Origin: Sinorhizobium mexicanum
Lineage (GTDB): Bacteria; Pseudomonadota; Alphaproteobacteria; Rhizobiales; Rhizobiaceae
Direction: 5' to 3'
NCBI RefSeq assembly: GCF_013488225.1
Contig: NZ_CP041238.1
Coordinates: 893,501 to 957,500, forward strand
DNA: 64,000 nt
In this document: one piece after another, positions 16,436 to 26,713 of the stretch
How the letters are laid out: each line of letters opens with the position of its first letter
Position numbering within the stretch: position 1 is the stretch's first letter
Program-made: the position numbers and the translations under genes
The notes under the pieces: model-generated
Seen by the model: only the letters and a program-made list of their open reading frames with translations
The model's database searches: none
Told to the model about the DNA's origin: nothing

Positions 16436-17127
16436 CGATCACGATTGCACTGCCTTCGAAGGGACGGATGAAGGACGATGCTTCGGCGATCTTCGAGCGA
16501 GCCGGAATGAAGATCGTCGCCGTCGGCAACGACCGCTCCTACCGCGGCCGCGTCGAAGGCTGGGACGACGTCGAGATCGCCTTTCTTTCGGCCTCGGAAA
16601 TCTCACGCGAGATCGGCAGCGGCGCTGTCGACTTCGGCGTCACTGGCGAAGACCTCGTTCGCGAGGGCCTTGCCGATGCCGATGCGCGCGTGGAATTCTG
16701 CGCCCGGCTTGGCTTCGGCCATGCCGATGTCGTCGTGGCCGTGCCGGAGGTCTGGTATGACGTCGATACCATGGCGGACCTCGGCGATGTCGCTGCCGAT
16801 TTCCGTGCCCGTCATGGCCGCAGGCTGGCGATCGCCACCAAATACTGGCGCTTGACCCAGCAGTTTTTCTCCGGAAGCCATGGCATCCAGCTCTATCGCA
16901 TCGTCGAAAGCCTGGGTGCGACCGAAGGCGCGCCGGCTTCCGGTTCTGCCGACATCATCGTCGACATCACCTCGACCGGCTCGACGCTGAAGGCGAACCA
17001 CCTGAAGATCCTTTCGGACGGAGTGATCCTGCGGTCGGAAGCCTGTCTCGTCAGGGCGCGGAAGGCTGCCCATCAGGACAATCCTGTCGTCGACCGGATC
17101 ATGGCAGCCGTCCGCGCGGCGCTCTGA
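16432..17127 (+). CDS. hisG: ATP phosphoribosyltransferase catalytic subunit, short form
   Basis: 231 residues, the short form without the C-terminal regulatory domain, which requires HisZ. It catalyses the first step of histidine synthesis from ATP and PRPP. Motifs ALPSKGRM near the start, [10 protein letters not shown], and [19 protein letters not shown] for PRPP/product binding. It is last in the hisS-hisZ-hisG operon with a 4-bp overlap to hisZ. Confidence 0.96.
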   Translation: MTITIALPSKGRMKDDASAIFERAGMKIVAVGNDRSYRGRVEGWDDVEIAFLSASEISREIGSGAVDFGVTGEDLVREGLADADARVEFCARLGFGHADVVVAVPEVWYDVDTMADLGDVAADFRARHGRRLAIATKYWRLTQQFFSGSHGIQLYRIVESLGATEGAPASGSADIIVDITSTGSTLKANHLKILSDGVILRSEACLVRARKAAHQDNPVVDRIMAAVRAAL

Positions 17128-17261
17128 TATGTTGCCGAAGGGCGGGACGGAGAAATACGCTCCGGCGTAAATTTTGCCTCGGGTGCTGACAAATGGAACT
17201 GTGACGACCTATGTAGGGGCGGCACAACCCACCTTCGCCCTTCCCACCTCGAGGCATCCTT

Positions 17262-17969
17262 ATGGCTGATCTTTCCTCTTTCCCGATCACGACCCGCTGG
17301 CCGGCAACCAACCCGGATATCATCCAGCTCTATTCGCTGCCGACCCCGAACGGCGTGAAGATTTCCATTGCCCTGGAAGAACTGGGCATGCCCTACGAGC
17401 CGCATCGCATTGCGTTCGATGCCAACGAACAGAAGTCGCCCGAATTCCTGTCGCTCAACCCGAACGGCCGCATCCCGGCGATCATCGACCCGAATGGCCC
17501 CGGCGGAAAGCCGATCGGTCTCTTCGAATCCGGCGCGATCCTGGTTTATCTGGCAGAGAAGACGGGAAAGCTTATCCCGGCGGATGCCGCCGGCCGCTAC
17601 GAGACACTTTGCTGGGTGATGTTCCAGATGGGCGGCGTCGGGCCGATGCTCGGCCAGTTCGGGCATTTCTTCAAGTTCGCGGCCGAGAAGGTTGCCAACA
17701 ACTCCTATCCGGTGGAGCGCTACCGCGATGAATCGAAGCGCCTCCTCGGCGTTCTCGAGACACGGCTGAAAGGCCGGCAATGGCTGATGGGTGACGAATA
17801 CACGATCGCCGATATTGCCACTTACCCGTGGGTCGAGGGTGCGCGCAGGTTCTATGGCGGCGCGGAAGTACTCGAATACGAGAGCTTTCCGAATGTCATG
17901 GCCTGGGTCGATCGCGGTCTTGCGCGGCCTGCCGCACAGAAGGGGATGGAAATCCCGCGCAAGCCCTGA
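17262..17969 (+). CDS. Glutathione S-transferase, YghU/YfcG-like
   Basis: 235 residues. Thioredoxin-like N-terminal domain (about 20-105: LYSLPTPNGVKISIALEELG, LSLNPNGRIPAIID, FESGAILVYLAEKTG) and an all-helical C-terminal domain (about 115-225). The TPNG start of the first helix and the long N-terminal extension fit the nu-class enzymes YghU/YfcG, which have disulfide-bond reductase activity with glutathione. GAGG lies upstream of ATG 17262. It is monocistronic; an RIME-like repeat follows. Confidence 0.88.
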   Translation: MADLSSFPITTRWPATNPDIIQLYSLPTPNGVKISIALEELGMPYEPHRIAFDANEQKSPEFLSLNPNGRIPAIIDPNGPGGKPIGLFESGAILVYLAEKTGKLIPADAAGRYETLCWVMFQMGGVGPMLGQFGHFFKFAAEKVANNSYPVERYRDESKRLLGVLETRLKGRQWLMGDEYTIADIATYPWVEGARRFYGGAEVLEYESFPNVMAWVDRGLARPAAQKGMEIPRKP

Positions 17970-18042
17970 TCCATGCGGGCGCGCCGTTCCGCCCGAGTTG
18001 ACGAAGCTCGGGCGGAGAGGGTACGGCTTGCTGAAACAGTGC

Positions 18043-18155
18043 CTGCAGCAACGCGCGTCTTTTGAGACGCGCAAAGGTCGCTGTCGCTGTAGCACTTTGA
18101 ATCGCTGCATGATTTTATCCCCAAATCGATTCCGACTTGAGGGATCATGCAGTAG
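18043..18155 (+). repeat. RIME-like two-hairpin repeat
   Basis: Both hairpins are present: GCGCGTCTTTTGAGACGCGC, and CTGCATGATTTTATCC...GGGATCATGCAG with mutated arms. It ends 14 bp before the GTG start of the flavoprotein at 18170, so it would form part of that gene's leader if transcription starts upstream. Confidence 0.8.
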
Positions 18156-18169
18156 AGACGGGGAAGCAG

Positions 18170-19387
18170 GTGTCGGGAAGACTTGTTGTTGTCGGCGGCG
18201 GTCAGGCCGCGTTCGCCTTGGTTGCCAAACTTCGCGCTTTGAAGGATGAGCGGCCGGTGACGATCGTTGCTTCGGAGGCAAGCCTTCCCTACCAGCGGCC
18301 GCCCCTTTCCAAAAAATATCTGCTCCGAGAAATGAGCCTGGATCGGCTGCTCTATCGGCCGCAGGCCTGGTATTCGGAGCACGACGTTGACATTCGCCTT
18401 GAGACGACCGTCACACGCATCGACCGCGGGCAAAAACAGGTCGTTTTAAGCGACGGATCGGTGCTCGGCTATGAGACGCTTGCCTTCGCGACCGGGGCGA
18501 CGCCGCGTCGGCTGCCGCCCTCGGTCGGCGGTGATCTGGCCGGCGTCTACGTTGTGCGGGATTTCAAGGACGCCGACCTGCTGGCAGAGGAGATGCGGCC
18601 CGGGGGCCGCGCGCTGGTGGTGGGCGGGGGCTATATCGGTCTTGAGGCCGCCGCGGTCGCCCGCACCTGCGGCATGGAAGTGACCGTCATCGAAATGGCG
18701 GACCGCATCCTGCAGCGCGTAGCCTCGGCGGCGACCTCCGAGATCGTTCGAGAGATCCACCGCTCCCGTGGCGTCGATATTCGCGAGCGCACGGGCCTCC
18801 ATCGCCTGATCGGCGAGAATGGGCGTGTCACGGGGGCCGAACTCGGCGACGGCTCAGTCGTCCCGGTCGACATTGTGATCGTCGGCATCGGGGTGGCGGC
18901 GAACGATGCGCTCGCGCACGATGCCGGGCTCGAAACGGCTAATGGCATCATCGTCGACAGCCACGGCCGAACCTCCGATCCCGCGATCTTTGCCATGGGC
19001 GACTGTGCGGTCCTGCCGTGGCAAGGCATGCGGATCCGCCTGGAATCGGTTCAGAACGCCGTTGACCAAGCGGAGGCGATTGCTGCCATCCTCGCCGGCA
19101 GCTCCGAGCCCTACGATCCGAAGCCCTGGTTCTGGTCGGACCAGTACGACGTGAAGCTCCAGATCGCCGGCTTCGGCCTCGGCCATGACGAAACACTTGT
19201 CCGTCCGGGCCAGCGTGAAGGCAGCGTATCGGTCTGGTATTTCCGCCAGGGCAAGTTCATCGCCGTCGATGCCATCAACGACGCCAAGGCCTATGTGACG
19301 GGAAAGAAGCTGCTCGAAACGGGGACAACGCCGGATAAGGCGAAACTCGCCGATCCTGACACTGACCTCAAGTCGCTGCTCGCCTAA
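18170..19387 (+). CDS. FAD-dependent NAD(P)H oxidoreductase, ferredoxin reductase type
   Basis: 405 residues. FAD-binding GGGQAA near the N-terminus, PPLSKKYL, the NAD-binding VVGGGYIGLEAAA, and the second FAD motif AMGDCA, followed by a C-terminal reductase domain (about 325-405, WFWSDQYDVKLQIAG). This is the rhodocoxin/putidaredoxin reductase group that feeds electrons to a [2Fe-2S] ferredoxin. No ferredoxin or oxygenase is adjacent, so the partner is unknown. GTG 18170 with GGGGAAG upstream is preferred; the longer TTG start at 18137 would lie inside the repeat. Confidence 0.88.
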   Translation: MSGRLVVVGGGQAAFALVAKLRALKDERPVTIVASEASLPYQRPPLSKKYLLREMSLDRLLYRPQAWYSEHDVDIRLETTVTRIDRGQKQVVLSDGSVLGYETLAFATGATPRRLPPSVGGDLAGVYVVRDFKDADLLAEEMRPGGRALVVGGGYIGLEAAAVARTCGMEVTVIEMADRILQRVASAATSEIVREIHRSRGVDIRERTGLHRLIGENGRVTGAELGDGSVVPVDIVIVGIGVAANDALAHDAGLETANGIIVDSHGRTSDPAIFAMGDCAVLPWQGMRIRLESVQNAVDQAEAIAAILAGSSEPYDPKPWFWSDQYDVKLQIAGFGLGHDETLVRPGQREGSVSVWYFRQGKFIAVDAINDAKAYVTGKKLLETGTTPDKAKLADPDTDLKSLLA

Positions 19388-19427
19388 TGCATGCCTCCAA
19401 AAAGTGCAGCGGTTACGACATGCATGA
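19386..19427 (-). repeat. Short ATGCATG-bounded intergenic palindrome
   Basis: AATGCATGCCTCC...AGTGCAGCGGTTACGACATGCATG forms imperfect arms. It resembles a short palindromic repeat I remember from many rhizobial intergenic regions (GACATGCAT ends around GCTGC). It is the only copy noticed in this window. Confidence 0.4.
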
Positions 19428-19653
19428 TGCAATAACCTACAGCGCGTCGCATCAGTCCGATTGAACGACGTGCTTTAGCCGGGGACTCGCTCGGAATTCG
19501 GAAACCGTTAACGACGAAAGCACTGTTCCGTTTCGGAATGGCGCTCTTCGGCGGATTTTTCACGCTTCCTTAAACGGGAAAACGTCAACAGATGGCGACC
19601 GAGCTGGCGCAACTGACGCTGCGCCCGCGCACTGTTTATTTGGGCGATCTGTA

Positions 19654-22452
19654 ATGTTCAAGATCCTGACATGCCTCGCGGTTGAACACGATCCGCGACT
19701 GGTCGTGCTGGCCGCGTTGATTTGCTTCCTGTCAAGTTTCGGCGCTGTCACTTTGCTTCAGCGCGCGCGCGCCGCGGTCGGCGCCCCACGGGCGATCTGG
19801 ATCGCCACCGCAGGCATTGCCAGTGGCTTCGGGATCTGGGCAACCCACTTCATCGCCATGCTTGCCTATGATGCGGGCGTTGTGGTCGGCTATCAGACGA
19901 ACCTCATGACTCTGTCGCTGGCGGCGGCAATTGTCCTGACGATATCGGCCCTTGCGATCGCGACCTATCTGACGGGACGCGCTGGTTGGCTGTTCGGCGG
20001 CCTGATGCTTGGTGCCGGCGTTGCCTCGATGCATTTTCTCGGAATGGCGGCGCTTGACGTCTCCGGCTCCATCCGCTGGGACGCGACGCTTGTCGTCGGT
20101 TCGATTCTTGCCGGATCGCTGTTCGATGTGGCAGCGCTTTTTGCGGTCGCCCGCGGCGACCAGCCGCTCAGGGCCAAGTTGCTTGCGACATCTGCGATGA
20201 CGCTTGGCATCGTGGTGTTGCATTTTACCGCGATGGCCGCGGTGACGATCGAAGCAGGCCCGGTGGCCGAGACGGGCGTAGGCATGATGCAGCCGCATCT
20301 CTTGGCCTTCGTCGTTGCGGGAACAGCATTCTTCCTGCTGTCGATCGTTCTGATTGCCGCCGGGTTCGCCCGTCAGGCGGAAATTCTGGCGACCGCCTCG
20401 GAGAGGGAGTTTTCCCGCTTCGTCCGAAGCGTCAAGGACTACGCGATCTGCATGCTCGACATTGATGGCCATGTGACCAGCTGGAATGCCGGCGCCGAGG
20501 CGAACAAGGGGTACACGGCTGAGGAGATCATCGGCAAGAATTTTGCCTGCTTCTACGCACCGGATGAAAGGCAGGCCAACGTGCCGCAACAGGCGCTGCA
20601 CCTCGCCCTCCTCGACAGGAAATACGAAGCGGAAGGCTGGCGCTACCGCAAGGATGGCACGCGCTTCTGGGCGCATGTGGTGATCGAACCGATCATTGAT
20701 GAAGCCGGACGCCATGCCGGCTTCATCAAGATCGCCAAGGACATCACCAAGGAAAAGGCAAATGCCGACCGCATCGCTGAGGTCAGCAAGAATCTCGACA
20801 TTGCGCTGGAGAATATGACGCAGGGCATATGCCTGTTCGACAGGGCAGACCGCCTGCTGATTTCGAACAGGCGTTGCCTCGAGATCTTCAATCTGTCCGC
20901 ATCGATGGCCGGCGAGGGACTGACATTCCGGGAAATTCTCGATCGGGCGTTTGCTCGTGCCTATCCCGACCCGGCGGTCGCCAAGGCCAAGGCTGATGCG
21001 GCCTATCAGAAACACCGCATCGACATTGTCGGCATGGGCGGAGCCGATCTTGTCGAGAAGCTGCCGAATGGGCGTTCGATCCTGACGAAACACCGCATGC
21101 TGCCGGACGGCGGCTGGGTTTCCACCTATGAGGACATTACCGAGCGACTGGACTCGGAAGAGCAGATTTCGTTCCTCGCCCGACACGACAGCCTGACGGG
21201 GCTACCCAATCGGTTGCAGTTCAACAGCTACCTGGAGGAGGAGCTCGATGCCGCTGCCTGGTTCTCGCGCAAGGTGGCCGTCATCGGCCTAGACCTGAAC
21301 AAGTTCAAGGAAGTCAACGATTTGCACGGACACGCTGCGGGCGACTTCGTGCTGGTTACGATCGCGCAGCGGATGAAAGCGCTTCTTCAGGAGGGTGAGT
21401 TCGTTGCCCGTTTCGGCGGCGATGAATTTGCGGCGGTGAAGCGCTTCGAGGAACTTGCTGAACTCCATGACTTCCTGCGGCGCATTGAAAATTGCCTGCA
21501 TGAGGAAATGCGCTTCGGCGATTTCGAGCTGAAATCCGGCGGCAGCATGGGCGTCGCGATCTATCCGCAGGACGCCGAAACCGCCGACACGCTGATCAAC
21601 AATGCCGATCTAGCCATGTATCGCGCCAAGGCGGCATTGAACCAGGCGGTCTGCTTCTACGAGGTCTCGATGGACGAGGCGGCGCGCAAGCGCCGGGCCC
21701 TCGCCAACGATCTCTGGGATGCCGTCGAGAAGAGGCAGCTGGCGCTTCACTATCAGGTGCAGAAATCGGTGATGACCGGCGATGTCACCGGCTATGAAGT
21801 GCTGCTGCGCTGGCACCACCCCGAACGCGGCATGGTCCCGCCGAACGAATTCATTCCGCTGGCCGAAGAGTGCGGGGCGATCCTGCCGATCGGTGAATGG
21901 GTCCTGCGCGAGGCCTGCCGCGAGGCGGCCGGATGGGACAGCCAACATAAGATTGCCGTCAATATCTCGCCGGTGCAGTTGGCCAATGGCGACATCGTCA
22001 GCCTCGTCCAACAGGTGCTCGCGGAAACCGGGCTCAGCCCGAGGCGACTCGAACTGGAAATCACCGAGTCCACCATCATCGATGACAAGGAGCGCGCGCT
22101 GCTGACGCTCCGCCAGATCAAGGAACTCGGTGTCACCATCGCCATCGATGATTTCGGCACCGGTTACTCGTCGCTCGAGACATTGCGGTCGTTCCCCTTC
22201 GACAAGATCAAGCTCGACAAGAGCTTCATGTGGGAGGTCGAAGGCAGCCCCCAGGCCAAGGCGATTGTCCGGGCCATCCTCGCCCTCGGACAAAGCCTTT
22301 CCGTTCCAGTCCTCGCGGAAGGCGTCGAAACGCAAACCCAGCTCGACATCCTTCAAGCAGAGGGGTGTGACGAGGCGCAGGGCTACCTGCTCGGGCGACC
22401 AGCACCGATCGCTGCAGTCGCGGGCACGCGGGTACAAGCCGCCGTCGCTTGA
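19654..22452 (+). CDS. MHYT-PAS-PAS-GGDEF-EAL c-di-GMP signalling protein
   Basis: 932 residues. An integral membrane MHYT sensor (about 1-240; ATHFIAM, ASMHFLGM and VLHFTAM are the three visible MHYT-like motifs, thought to bind a metal and sense a gas such as O2, CO or NO), PAS (about 255-365), a PAS-like second segment (about 375-500), GGDEF (about 505-670) with intact RFGGDEF at 588-592, and EAL (about 685-920). The EAL signature is EVL at 715-717 but NISPVQ, EITES, DDFGTGYSS and AEGVET are present, so both cyclase and phosphodiesterase activities are possible. No RxxD inhibitory site is seen after GGDEF. Confidence 0.92.
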   Translation: MFKILTCLAVEHDPRLVVLAALICFLSSFGAVTLLQRARAAVGAPRAIWIATAGIASGFGIWATHFIAMLAYDAGVVVGYQTNLMTLSLAAAIVLTISALAIATYLTGRAGWLFGGLMLGAGVASMHFLGMAALDVSGSIRWDATLVVGSILAGSLFDVAALFAVARGDQPLRAKLLATSAMTLGIVVLHFTAMAAVTIEAGPVAETGVGMMQPHLLAFVVAGTAFFLLSIVLIAAGFARQAEILATASEREFSRFVRSVKDYAICMLDIDGHVTSWNAGAEANKGYTAEEIIGKNFACFYAPDERQANVPQQALHLALLDRKYEAEGWRYRKDGTRFWAHVVIEPIIDEAGRHAGFIKIAKDITKEKANADRIAEVSKNLDIALENMTQGICLFDRADRLLISNRRCLEIFNLSASMAGEGLTFREILDRAFARAYPDPAVAKAKADAAYQKHRIDIVGMGGADLVEKLPNGRSILTKHRMLPDGGWVSTYEDITERLDSEEQISFLARHDSLTGLPNRLQFNSYLEEELDAAAWFSRKVAVIGLDLNKFKEVNDLHGHAAGDFVLVTIAQRMKALLQEGEFVARFGGDEFAAVKRFEELAELHDFLRRIENCLHEEMRFGDFELKSGGSMGVAIYPQDAETADTLINNADLAMYRAKAALNQAVCFYEVSMDEAARKRRALANDLWDAVEKRQLALHYQVQKSVMTGDVTGYEVLLRWHHPERGMVPPNEFIPLAEECGAILPIGEWVLREACREAAGWDSQHKIAVNISPVQLANGDIVSLVQQVLAETGLSPRRLELEITESTIIDDKERALLTLRQIKELGVTIAIDDFGTGYSSLETLRSFPFDKIKLDKSFMWEVEGSPQAKAIVRAILALGQSLSVPVLAEGVETQTQLDILQAEGCDEAQGYLLGRPAPIAAVAGTRVQAAVA

Positions 22453-22525
22453 CGCGAGGGCGTCGGCCGGCCATAGGCAGCAGGGGAAGCGTGCAACGTC
22501 AAGCCTGCAATGGTGTCGAAGAGTC

Positions 22526-22564
22526 AGGTCATTTCGCTGTTTCAACGAGACAGTGAAATGACCT
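22526..22564. repeat. Palindromic repeat at the tail-to-tail gene junction
   Basis: AGGTCATTTC...GAAATGACCT, with inner CTGT/ACAG pairs. It is related to 58461-58505. The right arm overlaps the TAG stop of the minus-strand gene (22563-22565). It probably also acts as a bidirectional terminator for the MHYT gene and that gene. Confidence 0.6.
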
Positions 22565-22991
22565 ACTGCCTCAACGCCGCCTGTGCACCCTCGATCAGAA
22601 AGCGCGGGAAGAAGAAGACCCCCAGCATCGAGCCCGAGTAGCGCTCTTCGAGGCCAGAGGATTCGCCGATGCAGAAGAGCGGCTGCCTCTGCCCCGTTTC
22701 GAGGATGATCGTGGTGGAAAAGCAGAAGGTCGAGGAGGTGGTTGCCGCCTGCTCGAAAAGCTCGAGCACGTGATTGCGATCGGCCGAATCGTAACAGCGG
22801 ACGAAATTGAGCAAACCGCATTCGCTGTCACGCAGACCGTGAATCGCTGCGGCCTTGTCGCCGAGGACGAAGAGGCCTGTGGTGAGGTCGCCGGACCAGC
22901 CCTCGGAAACGCAGAATTGCGCAGGTATGTCCTGATGCGGCAACCGGTGCACGCCGGAGGAGAGCGAATTTGTTCTTGCGATCTTAAACAC
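22563..22991 (-). CDS. 142-residue protein of unknown function next to groEL
   Basis: The GTG start at 22991 has GGAG six bases upstream and gives 142 residues, exactly the length of its paralog at 12980-13408; the open frame extends upstream only through a repeat. Shared blocks: GWSGDL, GLFVLG, LLNFVRCYDSADRNHVLELFEQA, SSTFCFSTTI, TGQRQPLFCIGESS and GVFFFPR. A PAS-like sensor fold without an output domain is plausible. It lies between the MHYT protein and the groESL operon on groESL's strand, after the groEL terminator. From memory, an S. meliloti ORF beside groEL (SMc00911) is strongly expressed in nodules; identity with this gene is untested. Confidence 0.7.
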   Translation of the reverse strand: MFKIARTNSLSSGVHRLPHQDIPAQFCVSEGWSGDLTTGLFVLGDKAAAIHGLRDSECGLLNFVRCYDSADRNHVLELFEQAATTSSTFCFSTTIILETGQRQPLFCIGESSGLEERYSGSMLGVFFFPRFLIEGAQAALRQ

Positions 22992-23011
22992 GGACTGCTC
23001 CAGAATATGCT

Positions 23012-23113
23012 CTACAGCACCGTGCGTCTTATCCGACGCGCAAAGGACGCTGTAGCCCTTTGAATTGCTGCATGTTTCCTCAAATCGACTACGATTTAGG
23101 AAACATGCTGTAG
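23012..23113 (+). repeat. RIME-like two-hairpin repeat
   Basis: CTACAGCACCGTGCGTCTTAT...GACGCGCAAAGGACGCTGTAG, then GCTGCATGTTTCC...GGAAACATGCTGTAG. It starts 20 bp upstream of the GTG start at 22991 and would therefore lie in that gene's mRNA leader. Confidence 0.85.
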
Positions 23114-23536
23114 CGAACCGTCCGTACCTGAATCCGGACAGACGCATTCCAACAAAGACCGCTCGCTGCTGCTTATCCCGAGGGCCAGGCCACTCGTGGG
23201 CATGCTCATCTTTTGTCGACAAGTCCGACGTGGAAAATGACAGCCCGCCAAGCGAAGTCATTTCGCAAGTAGGTCGGCTATATTGCGATCAAATATCTAT
23301 AAGCTTTGGTGATGATGTTCTCTGCGAGAGCCGGGTACACAAGCCAGCATCGAAATTCAGCAAAATGCTCGTCCAGTTTGTGTCTGCTTCCGGTCTCTCG
23401 TGAATCTGGCGTTCACTTGGGGCGTTGTTATAGTTCGTTTTTTTGCAACTTCAACGGTTTTTTGCACCGTTTTGGGCTGCCGCGTCTTTTTCGCACGCGC
23501 CTTGTTCGAGATGTACCGTTAGTTTGACAAAAGCAA

Positions 23537-23562
23537 AAAGGGCGGCTTTCAAGCCGCCCTTT
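23537..23562 (-). terminator. groESL operon terminator
   Basis: AAAGGGCGGCTT and AAGCCGCCCTTT form a perfect 12-bp stem with a 2-nt centre. In the direction of groEL transcription it is followed by TTTTTGCTTTTG, a good U-tract. Confidence 0.9.
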
Positions 23563-23607
23563 CCGTTCCTGAATCGAAAACATCGATGTGCTAAGGCTTG
23601 CGCCTTA

Positions 23608-25293
<1,686 letters not shown>

Positions 25294-25320
25294 TTACGGA
25301 AGTTGGAGGGTGCCGGCCGA

Positions 25321-25617
25321 TCAGCCGATGATGCCCATGATGTCGGCTTCCTTCATGATCAGAAGGTCTTCGCCGTTGATCTTGACTTCGGTGCCGGACC
25401 ACTTGCCGAACAGGACGCGGTCGCCAGCCTTGACATCGAGCGGAACAACCTTGCCGCTTTCGTCACGGGCGCCCGAACCGACCGCCACGATTTCGCCTTC
25501 TTGCGGCTTTTCCTTTGCGGTGTCCGGAATGATGATGCCGCCCTTGGTCTTTTCCTCAGACTCGACGCGGCGGACGACAACGCGGTCGTGCAGCGGACGG
25601 AAGTTGGTGCTTGCCAT
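25321..25617 (-). CDS. groES: 10-kDa co-chaperonin GroES
   Basis: 98 residues, normal size. N-terminal [12 protein letters not shown], the mobile loop [18 protein letters not shown] that contacts GroEL, and [26 protein letters not shown]. First gene of the groESL operon; the CIRCE element lies 58 bp upstream of the start. Confidence 0.98.
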   Translation of the reverse strand: MASTNFRPLHDRVVVRRVESEEKTKGGIIIPDTAKEKPQEGEIVAVGSGARDESGKVVPLDVKAGDRVLFGKWSGTEVKINGEDLLIMKEADIMGIIG

Positions 25618-25674
25618 TGTCTAATCCCTCGATCAAATGACATTGCGGATCGTTCATCGACCCGGTGGATGGTG

Positions 25675-25701
25675 TTAGCACTCATGTCTCACGAGTGCCA
25701 G
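25675..25701 (-). promoter_or_regulatory. CIRCE element (HrcA operator) of groESL
   Basis: TTAGCACTC-N9-GAGTGCCAG, matching the consensus TTAGCACTC-N9-GAGTGCTAA except for the last two symmetric positions. It is located upstream of groES where HrcA repression of heat-shock chaperonin operons is expected. Confidence 0.92.
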
Positions 25702-25885
25702 CGTCGCCGAAATAGGACCGTGCGCTGAACGAGTCAAGGATCGGCCGAGAGATTTTTTGCTACTTCGCGATCGTTGACAGGCGGCGGGCTTTTTTGTTTA
25801 ACAATCACATGGGGTGAGCGAATGCCCCACGAGGCGCCATGCCGGAATTTCGCGTCCAATAGCAACCATCTAAAGGACGTAAACA

Positions 25886-26713
25886 ATGGCCTCGTTCAAT
25901 TCCATTTCCTCAGAAAAATTGGTCAGACTCCTCGGAACCGCGAAGGCCCCGGTAATCATCGATGTGCGTGACGACGACGACTTCGCCGCCGATCCCCATC
26001 TCGTGCCCGGCTCCTTCCACCGCGCCCATGCCGGGGTTCAGCAATGGGCGGAGCACTATCGCGGACACAACGTCGTCGCGCTCTGTCGGCACGGCGGTAA
26101 ACTCAGCGAGGGTGTCGCGGCCTGGTTGAGGCATGCAGGCGCCATGGCCGAGACACTGGAAGGCGGCATCGATGCATGGCGCGAGGCGGAGTTGCCGCTC
26201 GTTCCGGTCGCAAGCCTGCCGAACGCCGATCCGTCGGGCGGCTCTTTATGGGTCACCCGGTCCCGGCCGAAGATCGATCGCATCGCCTGCCCATGGCTGA
26301 TCCGCCGTTTCGTCGACCCGCGTGCCACTTTTCTCTACGTCACTGCGGCCGAAGTCGAGGCGGTCGGCGAGCGTTTCGGCGCGACGCCCTTCGATATCGA
26401 AGGGGTGTTCTGGAGCCATCGCGGCGAGGACTGCACCTTCGATACGATGGTAAAGGAGTTCCGCCTTTCCTTCCCAGCCCTTGAACATGTCGCGCGGATC
26501 GTGCGGGGAGCCGATACCGACAGACACGATCTCGAACCGGAAGCGGCAGGCCTTCTGGCTGTCTCGCTGGGGCTTTCCCGGATGTATTCCGACGACCTCG
26601 AGCAGCTTGAAGCGGGCATGACGCTTTACGATGCGCTTTACCGCTGGGCGCGCGACGCCACCCAGGAGAAGCATGATTGGGTCTCGCACGGCGGCAAGGG
26701 GAAGCGGACGTGA
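25886..26713 (+). CDS. chrB: Rhodanese-ChrB fusion, chromate resistance regulator/accessory
   Basis: 275 residues. N-terminal rhodanese domain (about 8-108) with Cys67 in the ALCRHGGKLSEG loop at the active-site position, then the ChrB C-terminal domain (about 118-260: TRSRPKIDRIACPWLIRRFVDP, GEDCTFDTMVKEF). ChrB is needed for chromate-induced expression of chrA in characterised operons. The stop overlaps the chrA GTG start, so the two are coupled. The usual N-terminal ChrB part is replaced by rhodanese. The catalytic role of the rhodanese is unproven. Confidence 0.85.
   Translation: MASFNSISSEKLVRLLGTAKAPVIIDVRDDDDFAADPHLVPGSFHRAHAGVQQWAEHYRGHNVVALCRHGGKLSEGVAAWLRHAGAMAETLEGGIDAWREAELPLVPVASLPNADPSGGSLWVTRSRPKIDRIACPWLIRRFVDPRATFLYVTAAEVEAVGERFGATPFDIEGVFWSHRGEDCTFDTMVKEFRLSFPALEHVARIVRGADTDRHDLEPEAAGLLAVSLGLSRMYSDDLEQLEAGMTLYDALYRWARDATQEKHDWVSHGGKGKRT

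Larger units (their letters stand above)
22992..23607. other. Intergenic region, 142-aa gene / groEL
   Basis: 616 bp. It contains the ribosome site of the downstream minus-strand gene, an RIME-like repeat (23012-23113), and the groEL terminator (23537-23562). The part from about 23200 to 23530 is clearly AT-richer than its surroundings and must contain the promoter of the 142-residue gene. No coding content is recognised. Confidence 0.5.

Noticed and set aside
22992..23261. N-terminal extension of the 142-residue gene to 23261
   Set aside because: The extension translates the RIME-like repeat, and the GTG at 22991 with its SD gives exactly the length of the paralog.
23065..23403. 112-codon frame crossing the RIME-like repeat
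   Set aside because: Its first third is repeat sequence and the rest has no features of a protein family.
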